Assembly: GCA_002437575.1 (NCBI GenBank)
Contig: DJQK01000097.1
Location: forward strand, 1 to 42,697
DNA: 42,697 nt
Direction: 5' to 3'
From: Clostridiales bacterium UBA6388
GTDB lineage: Bacteria; Bacillota; Clostridia; Oscillospirales; Oscillospiraceae
Shown: positions 5,996 through 13,276 of the stretch, one piece after another
Layout of the letters: each line of letters starts with the position of its first letter
How positions within the stretch are numbered: the stretch's first letter is position 1
The notes under the pieces: model-generated
Seen by the model: only the letters and a program-made list of their open reading frames with translations
Told to the model about the DNA's origin: nothing
The model's database searches: none
Translations under genes and position numbers: made by a program

Positions 5996-7135
5996 ATGAG
6001 TAAAAATGAATATATTGTACGGTGCCCGAGGTGCGGGACAGAATTCCCGGAACGGGAAAAGTTCTGCCCGCACTGCAGCACGCCGAACCGGAAGATGATT
6101 TGCCGTTCCTGCGGTAAACAGATCAACGCCCGTGATCCCGTCTGTAAGTTTTGCGGGGCCAAGAACCGCAGGCGCATCGACCCACTCAGAATCGGGCTTC
6201 TGGCTGCCGTCCCGCTCCTGATTGTTCTTCTTGTTGTCCTGCTGCCGAAGAAGTCCGGCACGGTGAAGGACCCGTCCGGCGCTCAGATGCAAGCCGAGGT
6301 TTCCACAGCATCGGAATCATCTGAACGGTCCACCGCGCAGGACGCTCCTGTCCAGCCTGAACCGCAGGACACCTCCGGGCAGTCCTCGCAGTCCTTCGAC
6401 GTGGAAAAGCACTCTGGTACGTTATTCAGCGGCGGCACAGTTGAGATCACGATTCCGTCCGATTACATAGGTGAGGACGTCACGCAGGACGAGTTGGATG
6501 CAAAAGTCGAGCAAGCAGACGGCTTTAAGTCCGCCACGCTGAACGCAGACGGCTCCGTGACGTACATTATGACGGAATCCTGCCACAAAAAGCTGATGCA
6601 GGACATGGCGGAGCAGATCGATAGCAGCCTCGCTGATATAGTCGGATCCGCGGACTACCCGAGCGTCACCGCGATTGATTCCTCAGACGACTACACAAAA
6701 TTCACCGTCACACTGTCTTCTGATGCTGTGAGTTTTCAGGAATCCATCATGGCGCTTGCGTTTTATATGAGCGGCGGACTGTATCACTATTTCAGCACAG
6801 GTGAACCGGTTGACAACATCAATGTCCGCTTCGTGGATCAGTCCGGCAATCTCTTGCAGGAGGCAAACTCAAAGGACATCGACCCCGATGCACTCTCTTC
6901 TGACGTCAATACCGACGTCAGCGAGGCTGAACCGCCTGCGGAGACCACCTCGCCAGATCTTTCTCAGGGCAAATCTGCCGGGAAATTTGTTGCGAGTTCA
7001 GACAGCGACAAATTCCACAAGCCGAATTGCCAATGGGCCAAAAAGATACTGAGTGAAAATGAAATCTGGTTTGATTCTTCGGACGACGCCATAGCCGCCG
7101 GATACGGCGCGTGCGGAACTTGCCATCCAAAATAA
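5996..7135 (+). CDS. Double zinc-ribbon membrane protein with extracellular Ada-like metal site
   Basis: This 379-aa protein starts at ATG 5996 with AAGGGG 10 nt upstream. In order it has two zinc ribbons (C10/C13/C24/C27 and C36/C39/C50/C53), one transmembrane helix (about 66-84), a Ser/Pro/Gln-rich linker, a beta-rich extracellular domain (about 140-290), a second linker, and a C-terminal domain (about 330-379). The C-terminal domain has SDKFHKPNCQWAKK and YGACGTCHPK, as in the Ada-type metal-binding domain fused to many Firmicutes surface proteins. It has its own promoter and lies among lysogeny genes. I infer that it is expressed in the lysogen and alters the cell surface or blocks superinfection. 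Similar zinc-ribbon membrane proteins also exist in bacterial chromosomes, so it may be captured cargo. Confidence 0.7.
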   Translation: MSKNEYIVRCPRCGTEFPEREKFCPHCSTPNRKMICRSCGKQINARDPVCKFCGAKNRRRIDPLRIGLLAAVPLLIVLLVVLLPKKSGTVKDPSGAQMQAEVSTASESSERSTAQDAPVQPEPQDTSGQSSQSFDVEKHSGTLFSGGTVEITIPSDYIGEDVTQDELDAKVEQADGFKSATLNADGSVTYIMTESCHKKLMQDMAEQIDSSLADIVGSADYPSVTAIDSSDDYTKFTVTLSSDAVSFQESIMALAFYMSGGLYHYFSTGEPVDNINVRFVDQSGNLLQEANSKDIDPDALSSDVNTDVSEAEPPAETTSPDLSQGKSAGKFVASSDSDKFHKPNCQWAKKILSENEIWFDSSDDAIAAGYGACGTCHPK

Positions 7136-7143
7136 TCCGTCGC

Positions 7144-7326
7144 TTATTGCAGCACACGCGGCCCGCGCCGTTCGTCCTGCTCCCCGCCTATGTCGGCGAC
7201 GCAGGAAAAGAGCAGTGGCACGCCCTTGATGTAATCCACGCTGACGCTATGCACGTCCGTCAGCTTCGCGCCGTCTACTGTTACGTCCACTTTCCCATTG
7301 TTTACTCGGATGTTGATGCACTCCAT
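7144..7326 (-). CDS. SOS-regulated 60-aa protein, candidate induction factor
   Basis: It starts at ATG 7326 after GGGAGG 6 nt upstream. The protein is compact and beta-rich (CINIRVNNGKVDVTVDGAKLTDVHSVSVDYIKGVPLLFSCVADIGG) with a charged tail, and no family is recognised. It is a single-gene unit convergent with the zinc-ribbon gene. Its promoter (TTGATT-N16-TATAAT on the minus strand, 7373-7346) contains a perfect GAAC-N4-GTTC LexA box. Neither HTH regulator in the window has a self-cleavage domain. I infer that this product could be the SOS-induced antirepressor or another induction function. That inference is untested. Confidence 0.65.
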   Translation of the reverse strand: MECINIRVNNGKVDVTVDGAKLTDVHSVSVDYIKGVPLLFSCVADIGGEQDERRGPRVLQ

Positions 7327-7345
7327 GTTTTTCCTCCCGTCTGTT

Positions 7346-7373
7346 ATTATAGAACGTCTGTTCTAAAAATCAA
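7346..7373 (-). promoter_or_regulatory. Promoter with LexA (SOS) box
   Basis: On the minus strand, TTGATT (7373-7368), a 16-nt spacer and TATAAT (7351-7346) form the promoter. The 16-bp palindrome TAGAACGTCTGTTCTA (7350-7365) fills the spacer and touches the -10. It matches the Gram-positive LexA consensus GAAC-N4-GTTC exactly. LexA bound there would block RNA polymerase. Confidence 0.8.
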
Positions 7374-7453
7374 CTTGGCATACTGCATAAACAAATCGCG
7401 TTATTTTTGGTAATCCGGAATCCGTTGGTGTACCGATTATGGGACTGGTTCTT

Positions 7454-7508
7454 TGATATAATATTTCGTTTGATCGGCCCCATCGTATGTGCTAGATACG
7501 ATGGGGCC
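7454..7508 (+). promoter_or_regulatory. Extended -10 promoter followed by a strong leader hairpin
   Basis: TG-A-TATAAT (7454-7462) is an extended -10 promoter reading toward the HTH/integrase operon. Immediately downstream is a perfect 13-bp inverted repeat (7476-7488 with 7496-7508, 7-nt loop). The predicted transcript would begin with this hairpin and carry a leader of about 240 nt before ATG 7712. No T-run follows, so it is not a typical terminator. The rest of 7327-7711 contains no gene with a ribosome binding site. Confidence 0.45.
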
Positions 7509-7711
7509 TTGTAGCAGATACCCCTTGAAGCAGCTATCTGCCACGCCTCCAGCGTAGCAGATAGGCCCGTTAAATGTCCATACGCAAAATAGGAAAATAG
7601 CTGTCCATTTCAGAAATTTTTCGTGGAAAACTTTTTTCTTTTTTGAAAATCGTGAAAATTGTTTCTGTTTCAGGAAAGTCTTTCCCAAATCAAGAAAGTT
7701 GGAGGCATATC

Positions 7712-8290
7712 ATGTCAGTATTGGAAGATCCCTCGCTGCCCGTTGACTCATTCCGCGAACGAATACGAGAGGAGAAAAGAAAATCCGGGCTTACCATCGA
7801 GCAGGTTGCTGAAGAGTCCGGCGTTTCAAAAACGTGTGTGATAAAGCTGCTTTCAAACAGTAAGGTCGAACTGAAACTGAACGACTGCGTTGCGCTCTGC
7901 CGGTTCTTCAGCCTTTCTGTCGATGAGGCGTTCGGCCTGCGTGCACCCGCTCTTACGGCGGATCCGCCGCAGGAGGTATTGGATCGCAACCACAAGTTTG
8001 AAGTTGAAAATGCCCGTGTTTCCGCCGCAAACGAAGTGTTGCGTTCGCAGGTCAAAGCGACACATAAGCTATGCTATCTTTTGTTCGGCTTGATTCCGTT
8101 TCTTGCCGTCGCTCTGATCGTTTATCTTGTTATCGATTCCAGAATAAAGGACTACGGCTTAATCCATGACGGTATACTGTCACCATATGCGTGGATTCTC
8201 GCCGCATTGGCCGCCATCAGCATTGTTCCTGCTCTTATTTCGATTCTGTACATCTCTCGCCTCGACCGCAAGGAGGATCGCCATGCCTGA
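7712..8290 (+). CDS. Membrane-anchored XRE regulator co-transcribed with the integrase
   Basis: This 192-aa protein starts at ATG 7712 after TTGGAGG 6 nt upstream. Residues 12-70 form an HTH domain (SFRERIREEKRKSGLTIEQVAEESGVSKTCVIKLLSNSKVELKLNDCVALCRFFSLSVDEAFGL). A helix with coiled-coil character follows (about 88-115), then two transmembrane segments (about 118-138 and 152-175) and a basic end. It overlaps the recombinase start by 8 nt, so the two are translationally coupled. I infer that it controls integrase expression or senses an envelope signal. Membrane-tethered XRE proteins are known in Firmicutes, but the ligand here is unknown. Confidence 0.8.
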   Translation: MSVLEDPSLPVDSFRERIREEKRKSGLTIEQVAEESGVSKTCVIKLLSNSKVELKLNDCVALCRFFSLSVDEAFGLRAPALTADPPQEVLDRNHKFEVENARVSAANEVLRSQVKATHKLCYLLFGLIPFLAVALIVYLVIDSRIKDYGLIHDGILSPYAWILAALAAISIVPALISILYISRLDRKEDRHA

Positions 8291-9728
8291 ACTGCGCGTA
8301 GCCGCTGCTTATATTCGCGTTTCAACCGATGATCAAATGGAACTCTCCCCTGATTCTCAGCTTGTTAAGATACGCGAATATGCTGCAAAAAACAATCTCC
8401 TGCTCCTTCCGCAGTACATTTTCCACGACGACGGTATATCCGGCCGCGCTGCCGAAAAGCGCCCAGGCTTTCAGCAAATGATTGCTGCAGCAAAAGACGC
8501 TTCTCATCCGTTTGACGTGATCGTCGTCTGGAAATTCTCTCGCTTCGCCCGCAACCAGGAAGAATCGATTTTCTATAAATCTATTCTTCGCTCAAAGTGC
8601 AAAGTTGATGTCTTGTCCGTCTCTGAGCCTTTGATTGCAGGTCCATTTGGTAGTCTAATCGAGCGCATTATAGAATGGATGGATGAATTCTATTCCGTTC
8701 GGCTATCTGAGGAAGTTAAGCGTTCCATGACCGTCAATGCCAAGAAGGGAAATCTGCAATCCAACCCTTCGTTTGGTTATAAAGTCGAAGATCACACGCT
8801 TGTCATTGTCCCAGAAGAGGCAGAAATCGTCCGAGAGATCTTCCGTCGCTTTATTGCCGGTGAAGCCATGTATGCGCTTTCCCAGTCCATTAATGCGCGC
8901 GGCATTCGGACGCACCGCGGCAACCCATTTGAAAACCGAACAGTTGATTACATTTTGAATAACCCCGTTTACATCGGAAAGCTTCGCTGGACACCAACAG
9001 GCAGAACTCACCGCGATTTCCGGAACGCCGATAGTATCATTGCAGACGCTTCGCATTCCCCCATCATCGACATACCGACATGGGAGGCGGCACAGGCTCG
9101 CATACTGGAATTAAAAAAAGCCTATAAATGGCATAGCAAACCTGCCAGCGGCAGGAAACACTGGCTTTGTGGAATCGTTCGTTGCCCTACTTGCGGGAGC
9201 ACGCTTGCTTTCACTGCTCCACACTATATGCAGTGCAATGGTCGCCTGCACGGCAAATGCACAACCTCTCAGCATATTTCCATCGATCTTCTTGAGGAGG
9301 CGTTTGTGCAGCAGCTTCAGCACGATCTCACATTTTCCGATTCTGTTTCCTGTACCGTCCAAAGGGTGTCCTCTCCAGATGCAGCAAAAGATCTCCGGCA
9401 GCGTCGCGCCCGCCTCGCCTCCCGCCTTGATCGCCTCCGCGACGCATATCTTGATGGCGTTGAAACGCTTTCCGGCTATAAGGCTGCCCGTCAGCAGCTT
9501 CAGGAGCAGATCGAGGCCGTTGATGATGATATCAAAAAGGCCGACGCTGCGTCTCCAAAAGACACAGCATCCGCCTTGCGAGACGCCATAGCATCAACGC
9601 TCGAAACTCTGCAATCCCCAGACGCCACCATTGCGCAAAAGTACGAAGCTGCACAGCGGATCATCGAAAAATGCTTCTTTGACAAGACTCAGATGCTTCT
9701 AACCATCTACTACCAACTCACTTTTTAA
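8283..9728 (+). CDS. int: Large serine recombinase (phage integrase)
   Basis: This 481-aa protein starts at ATG 8283 behind AGGAGG inside the end of the HTH gene. An upstream ATG at 8166 would only add translated HTH-gene sequence. Its domains are a resolvase catalytic domain (residues 5-150, nucleophile Ser14 in YIRVSTDDQ, and DGISGR and FSRFARN motifs), a recombinase domain (about 165-270), a zinc ribbon (CPTCGSTL...MQCNGRLHGKC, about 305-330), and a C-terminal coiled coil (about 370-420). The size is normal for large serine integrases. It catalyses attP x attB integration; excision needs a recombination directionality factor, which I could not identify among the small genes. Confidence 0.93.
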   Translation: MPELRVAAAYIRVSTDDQMELSPDSQLVKIREYAAKNNLLLLPQYIFHDDGISGRAAEKRPGFQQMIAAAKDASHPFDVIVVWKFSRFARNQEESIFYKSILRSKCKVDVLSVSEPLIAGPFGSLIERIIEWMDEFYSVRLSEEVKRSMTVNAKKGNLQSNPSFGYKVEDHTLVIVPEEAEIVREIFRRFIAGEAMYALSQSINARGIRTHRGNPFENRTVDYILNNPVYIGKLRWTPTGRTHRDFRNADSIIADASHSPIIDIPTWEAAQARILELKKAYKWHSKPASGRKHWLCGIVRCPTCGSTLAFTAPHYMQCNGRLHGKCTTSQHISIDLLEEAFVQQLQHDLTFSDSVSCTVQRVSSPDAAKDLRQRRARLASRLDRLRDAYLDGVETLSGYKAARQQLQEQIEAVDDDIKKADAASPKDTASALRDAIASTLETLQSPDATIAQKYEAAQRIIEKCFFDKTQMLLTIYYQLTF

Positions 9729-9739
9729 TTTACCCATTG

Positions 9740-9785
9740 TTGTAGCATAATGGAGTATGGTGGGCCATACTCCATTATGCTACAA
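9740..9785. repeat. Perfect 21-bp inverted repeat after the integrase (terminator or attP core)
   Basis: The arms 9740-9760 and 9765-9785 are perfect inverted repeats with a 4-nt TGGG loop, 11 nt after the integrase stop. On the plus strand TATTTT follows, so it can act as the integrase terminator. The other side has no T-run. The stretch 9729-9823 lies between the integrase and the last gene of the late operon, so attP is expected here in the circular form. The 46-bp total length is close to a serine-integrase att site, but such sites are usually imperfect. Terminator is the more secure call. Confidence 0.6.
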
Positions 9786-9823
9786 TATTTTGTCCGGACA
9801 CAGCGACTCTTTGCTCCGTGATG

Positions 9824-10192
9824 TCACGCGCTTTGCACTTTTCGCAGCACTGAATCGTACACTCTATGGTTTACGAGCGATAGCGTGTCCATCAATTCGT
9901 CCATGATCGGCCAGATGCGTGCCGGATCCTTCCCTTCTATGGCGTGCAGAAAGTCGCTGTCGCCGTAGCTGCCAACCTTCTGTATGATTGCATTTTGCGG
10001 AGCAGCTGTCTGCACTGCGGGCGCGCGGTCGCCGGAATATGCTTGCATGCGCATACTCCGGTTTCCCTGCTCGTCTTCCTGCATCTGCTTGCGAATCGTG
10101 TACAGATCTGCAAGCATTGCATAATTGTGATAGCTGGATTCCTCGTATTCCAGCCGTGCTATCTCCTTGCGGATCTCGGCTTTATCCAGCAT
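9824..10192 (-). CDS. Helical protein, last gene of the post-lysis cassette
   Basis: This 122-aa protein starts at ATG 10192, 6 nt after AAGGAGG. The N-terminal coiled-coil segment (KAEIRKEIARLEYEESSYHNYAMLADLYTIRKQMQ) is followed by a flexible Gln/Ala-rich middle. A conserved-looking C-terminal helical domain (GSYGDSDFLHAIEGKDPARIWPIMDELMDTLSLVNHRVYDSVLRKV) ends the protein. Its function is unknown. It is the last gene before the presumed attP, which is where non-essential or lysogenic cargo often sits, although it is oriented with the late operon. Confidence 0.7.
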   Translation of the reverse strand: MLDKAEIRKEIARLEYEESSYHNYAMLADLYTIRKQMQEDEQGNRSMRMQAYSGDRAPAVQTAAPQNAIIQKVGSYGDSDFLHAIEGKDPARIWPIMDELMDTLSLVNHRVYDSVLRKVQSA

Positions 10193-10203
10193 ATCGCGCC
10201 TCC

Positions 10204-10575
10204 TTATGCCCGCTCGATCTGCTCCATGCAGCGACGAATCGCGTCGCGGGTCTTGTCGTCGTCTGCGTCGCGCATCATATCCTCCAGCTGCGCGCGCATA
10301 TGCTCACGAGCATCTGTGCGGCTGTAGCGGCCCATTGCGTCACGGTGACGGCCACGATACGAACTTCCGCGCCCGTATGTGCCGCGCATGTCCGCTTCCC
10401 ACTCGCCGTCTCGTGAGTATCCGCCATCCTCAAGCATCTCGATTTTGTAGGTGTTCTTGATCGTGCTGGTCAGCTTCTGCACCGCATCGAGGTCGCCTGC
10501 GGACATTTCGCGTTTCTCGGCGATCTCGTCCAGTTCCTTGCAGAGCATTTCCCGGAGATTTCTCAGATCGTACAT
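10204..10575 (-). CDS. Two-part helical protein with Arg/Gly/Tyr-rich linker
   Basis: This 123-aa protein starts at ATG 10575, 7 nt after AAGGAGG. The N-terminal helical part is YDLRNLREMLCKELDEIAEKREMSAGDLDAVQKLTSTIKN. The central linker is rich in R, G, Y and S (GRGSSYRGRHRDAMGRYSRTDA). The C-terminal helix is EHMRAQLEDMMRDADDDKTRDAIRRCMEQIE. I recall this arrangement as common in gut Firmicutes, both in phages and in cryptic loci, with no known function. The linker resembles low-complexity RGG/YSR segments that bind nucleic acid, but this is an inference. Confidence 0.75.
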   Translation of the reverse strand: MYDLRNLREMLCKELDEIAEKREMSAGDLDAVQKLTSTIKNTYKIEMLEDGGYSRDGEWEADMRGTYGRGSSYRGRHRDAMGRYSRTDAREHMRAQLEDMMRDADDDKTRDAIRRCMEQIERA

Positions 10576-10589
10576 ATCGCTTCCTCCTT

Positions 10590-11012
10590 TCAGGCCACAC
10601 GCTCGACGGTTAGGTTGCTATTCGCAAAATTAACCGCCTGTGCGTTCGTGTTCCGCATGCCCACCGTCAGGCAGCAGCCCTTCGGCACGCTCACCTGTGC
10701 AGAGACATAGATATTAAAATAATTCTCGACTTCCGCCGGTGTGACGATCGCCGTTGCGCTTGCAAGCGCTTCACCGTTGATTGCAAGCGCAGCCGTGATT
10801 GCCTCGACTGTACCGCCGGTCGGAATGGCTATGTTGCCGCCATAAGAGACCTTGTAGAGTGCTCTGCACTGGTTGGTCAGTCCGCGGAGTGTGACCTGTC
10901 CGCTCCCTTCGCGGTGCACAATGCACGGTTTGCTGTTGACTGCCGTTTCTGTCAGTGGGACATTCTGCCCGGCAGCGACGCTGGCGATGTTGGAATTTGT
11001 AAACTCAGCCAA
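10590..11012 (-). CDS. Beta-rich, probably structural protein of the cassette
   Basis: This 140-aa protein is chosen to start at TTG 11012, 7 nt after GGGGTG; a TTG at 11018 is too close to the ribosome binding site. It is mostly beta, with Gly/Pro turns (CIVHREGSGQVTLRG; YGGNIAIPTGGTVEAITAALAINGEAL; YVSAQVSVPKGCCLTVGMRN) and ends NSNLTVERVA. The pattern looks like a small jelly-roll or trimeric surface protein. It may be part of a particle surface; that is an inference. Confidence 0.65.
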   Translation of the reverse strand: MAEFTNSNIASVAAGQNVPLTETAVNSKPCIVHREGSGQVTLRGLTNQCRALYKVSYGGNIAIPTGGTVEAITAALAINGEALASATAIVTPAEVENYFNIYVSAQVSVPKGCCLTVGMRNTNAQAVNFANSNLTVERVA

Positions 11013-11229
11013 TCCCAAACACCCCTCTTCCCGCCTTTGCTTCCTTGCAGAGATTCACCAGCGGTGCGATTGCCGCTGTCATTGTTTCTTCTGGACCCGG
11101 CTGCTCCATTTCATCCACCGTTTTCAGAATGCAGGCATATGTATAAAGATCCGTCACGTTCATCTTGTACAGATCTACGCCCACCAGGTGATCAATGAAT
11201 TTCTGTTTGATATCCTTGTATGTTGCCAT
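11005..11229 (-). CDS. Small helical protein of the cassette (74 aa)
   Basis: It starts at ATG 11229 after AAAGGA. The sequence ATYKDIKQKFIDHLVGVDLYKMNVTDLYTYACILKTVDEM...LVNLCKEAKAGRGVFGIG is a short helical bundle without membrane segments. It overlaps the next gene's start region, which carries a TTG start inside its last codons. It is recurrent beside the beta-rich gene in this cassette type. Its function is unknown. Confidence 0.65.
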   Translation of the reverse strand: MATYKDIKQKFIDHLVGVDLYKMNVTDLYTYACILKTVDEMEQPGPEETMTAAIAPLVNLCKEAKAGRGVFGIG

Positions 11230-11312
11230 GAGATCATTCCTTTCATAAAAGTACAGCGGCGGAGCGATTGCCCCGCCGCGTTGTCGTTGAATATCGGCAA
11301 TGGGGCCGACCA

Positions 11313-11332
11313 TTTTCGTGAGGTCACGAAAA
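11313..11332. promoter_or_regulatory. 20-bp dyad between cassette genes
   Basis: TTTTCGTGA-GG-TCACGAAAA is a perfect 9-bp dyad with a 2-nt centre, too tight for an RNA hairpin, so protein binding is more likely. It lies in the 123-nt gap between the Gly-rich gene and the 74-aa gene. A separate GC-rich hairpin (11256-11279, 7-bp stem) lies just downstream on the minus strand, followed only by TTTT, and is a weak terminator candidate. Confidence 0.4.
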
Positions 11333-11352
11333 AGTTCTACGGTATGGAGTTG

Positions 11353-12153
11353 TTACGCAGCGCAGCCGCCACAGCCGTAGTTATAGCCGCTGTTGCAGCC
11401 TGCGTACTGGTACGGAGCCGGAACTGCGAAGGACGGGACCGGGCGCGGGTTGTAATACGCCAGCTGCCCGCTCATGTAGGACTTGAGCGTATCATTCTGC
11501 GCAGCCTGGGACGCTGCCAGCTGGTAGCCGAAGATCTGCTGGTTCTGTTCGGCGATCTTGGCATCCTTCGCGGCGAGTTCCTGCGCCGTCAGACGCTGGT
11601 CAATGCTGCGGAAGCCGCAGTTCATCGCGTCGATGATGTCGCGAGTCGTGTTCTGCACGGTGTTGCGGGTGTCGCACGCCTGCGTCGCCATGTCATAGCG
11701 CACCTGGGCGATTGCAGCGCGGTTTTCGCAGCAGCACTCCTGCGCCTGCATCGCCATGGCGTTTAGCTGCTGCATAAGCGCAGCCTGCTGATTGCAGCGG
11801 GAAAGTTCTGCCTGCGAGAAGCCGCTGGTCACGGCCTGCGTTACGCCGGAGAAGCCGTTGAGCATGCCGGTGTTCATGGCGTAGAAACCATCGCAGATTC
11901 CGTTGTTCACGCCGTCCAGCTTGCGCTCGATGTTGGCGAAATCGGACGTCAGCACATAGCCATCCACAACGCCTGCGCCGCCGCTGCGGTTTCCGAAGCC
12001 GTTTCCGTTGCCGCCCCAGCCGCAGAAGATGGCGAGGAACAGGATGATGATCCACCAGCCATTGTCGCCACCGAAGCCGCCCCAGCCGCCGCCTGCCATG
12101 CCGGTAGGCGCGACGGGCATCGTCATGGTCGGGGAGCCGTCATTCAAACTCAT
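11353..12153 (-). CDS. Gly-rich, single-pass membrane protein with long helical domain and Cys-rich tail
   Basis: This 266-aa protein starts at ATG 12153 after GAAAGGAA. In order it has a Met/Pro/Gly-rich N-terminus, one very hydrophobic segment WWIIILFLAIFCGW (about 32-45), and an Asn/Gly-rich linker. A helical region rich in Ala/Gln/Asn follows (about 70-215, with evenly spaced Asn, Cys and Gln; CNQQAALMQQLNAMAMQAQECCCENRAAIAQ). The tail is Tyr/Asn/Gly/Cys-rich and ends YGCGGCAA. It is not a secreted preprotein by eye, because the hydrophobic part is internal. I recognise it as a recurrent gut-Firmicutes cassette protein, but its function is unknown. Confidence 0.7.
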   Translation of the reverse strand: MSLNDGSPTMTMPVAPTGMAGGGWGGFGGDNGWWIIILFLAIFCGWGGNGNGFGNRSGGAGVVDGYVLTSDFANIERKLDGVNNGICDGFYAMNTGMLNGFSGVTQAVTSGFSQAELSRCNQQAALMQQLNAMAMQAQECCCENRAAIAQVRYDMATQACDTRNTVQNTTRDIIDAMNCGFRSIDQRLTAQELAAKDAKIAEQNQQIFGYQLAASQAAQNDTLKSYMSGQLAYYNPRPVPSFAVPAPYQYAGCNSGYNYGCGGCAA

Positions 12154-12217
12154 TTTTTCATTTCCTTTCGTAGATTCAAAAATTTATCTCAATCGTGGCC
12201 ACGAGTTGAAATCTGAT

Positions 12218-12436
12218 TTATCCAAGCAACTGCCGGAATATCCCCGCCGCCTGCTGAAGCTGGTTCAACTGCTGCTGCGAGATTTTCCCGCTCTGCACAA
12301 GCTTTTCAACCTCCGCTTTGGGGTCCCCCTGAAAACTCTGCTGGAACTGCTGGAACTGCTGTACTATATTTTGAAACTGCCCCATCTGGCCGGGCATCTG
12401 CCCGCCGCCGAGAGCATTAAACAGTGGATTCGCCAT
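12218..12436 (-). CDS. Gln-rich small protein of the cassette (72 aa)
   Basis: It starts at ATG 12436, 8 nt after AAGGAGG, overlapping the end of the upstream gene by 20 nt. It has a Gly/Met-rich start (NALGGGQMPGQMGQ), a Gln/Phe repeat (FQNIVQQFQQFQQSFQ), and then a helix-turn-helix-like end (EVEKLVQSGKISQQQLNQLQQAAGIFRQL). It resembles small phage proteins in which a Gln-rich helix precedes a short conserved C-terminal domain. Its function is unknown. Confidence 0.7.
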   Translation of the reverse strand: MANPLFNALGGGQMPGQMGQFQNIVQQFQQFQQSFQGDPKAEVEKLVQSGKISQQQLNQLQQAAGIFRQLLG

Positions 12437-12896
12437 TGATTTCAGCCTCCTTTGCTTTTCTCGCCGGTCTGACGCTCGGAGCCGTCAGCTTGGCCACCAG
12501 TTCGTTGAACTCCCTGCGGGTCACATATTCCTCGCTCATGTCTTTTCGCGGCGCTGCGGGCGCTGGTGCGGCCTGTGCGCGCTCCACGAGATCGTAGGTC
12601 GTCATGGTTGGCTTGCCGCTTGCGTCGGCTTTTTTGACGTACACGACTGGGGCGTTCATATCCCAGAGTGTAACGGCGTTGTTTGGCGCAACTATAAAGT
12701 CATTTGCCGCCTGCTCGTTCGGGACCCAGATGATCGACTGATTCTGCGGTTGCTGTGGCTGTGGCTGATAAGCCGGCATCTGCGGAGCAGGCTGATACTG
12801 CGGACGCATTTGCATCTGCGGCTCCTGCATCGGCAGCATTGGCGGCTGATTGTAAATCGGCTGTTGGTACACAAACGGCTGTTGTCCGAACATCAT
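12417..12896 (-). CDS. Pro/Gln-rich protein with conserved small beta domain
   Basis: This 159-aa protein starts at ATG 12896, or at the in-frame ATG 12893, which is better spaced from AAGGAGG. Residues 1-50 are Pro/Gln/Met/Tyr-rich low complexity. Residues 53-95 form a recognisable small domain (IIWVPNEQAANDFIVAPNNAVTLWDMNAPVVYVKKADASGKP) seen next to such low-complexity starts in many Clostridia phages. A C-terminal helix follows (VTRREFNELVAKL). It may be a particle or capsid-associated protein. No enzymatic motif is visible. Confidence 0.7.
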   Translation of the reverse strand: MMFGQQPFVYQQPIYNQPPMLPMQEPQMQMRPQYQPAPQMPAYQPQPQQPQNQSIIWVPNEQAANDFIVAPNNAVTLWDMNAPVVYVKKADASGKPTMTTYDLVERAQAAPAPAAPRKDMSEEYVTRREFNELVAKLTAPSVRPARKAKEAEINGESTV

Positions 12897-13276
12897 TTAT
12901 CCTCCTTTGCCCAGTAAAACAGCGGAATCTCATTTCCACTATTCCATGTATCAAAATAGCTTCCATCCTGCACGCATACGACGTGGCTTGATAGCGCCAG
13001 CACATACACGCCTTTCGGATGCTCCGCGCAGAATTCTGCGACGGTGTAGCAGTCCGGGCAGGTGTTCGGGATCACGCTCCGGGTAAAGCCTTGCTTCCGG
13101 AGGTATGCACCCCACACGCTGTTTGCGCTTGGCAAATCTCCCATGATCAGCCCTTGCAAGCATAGCCCGATATATACTTCATCCCAACGCTTCCCCGTCG
13201 CTTTTGCGATGGCCCGGACGGTGCAGTCGCCGACCTGCCGCCCGGCGGGGTTGGGATTGAAATAAGAAAAGCCCAT
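12893..13276 (-). CDS. Papain-like cysteine protease fold protein
   Basis: This 127-aa protein starts at ATG 13276, 6 nt after AAGGGGTG. The likely catalytic triad is C18 (in VGDCTVRA), H98 (in SSHVVCV) and D109 (in YFDTW). The order and spacing match papain-like/C39-like phage and prophage proteins that begin NPNPxGRxVGDC. A second CxxC (residues 73-76) and Cys83 may add a metal site. The substrate is unknown; it could mature or cleave a partner in this cassette. The start codon and ribosome binding site lie in the hairpin at 13267-13315. Confidence 0.75.
   Translation of the reverse strand: MGFSYFNPNPAGRQVGDCTVRAIAKATGKRWDEVYIGLCLQGLIMGDLPSANSVWGAYLRKQGFTRSVIPNTCPDCYTVAEFCAEHPKGVYVLALSSHVVCVQDGSYFDTWNSGNEIPLFYWAKEDK

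Noticed and set aside
7437..7688. Minus-strand 83-codon frame with a hydrophobic segment
   Set aside because: It starts at a TTG without a ribosome binding site, its middle is the 13-bp inverted repeat at 7476-7508, and it overlaps the expected promoter region of the HTH gene.
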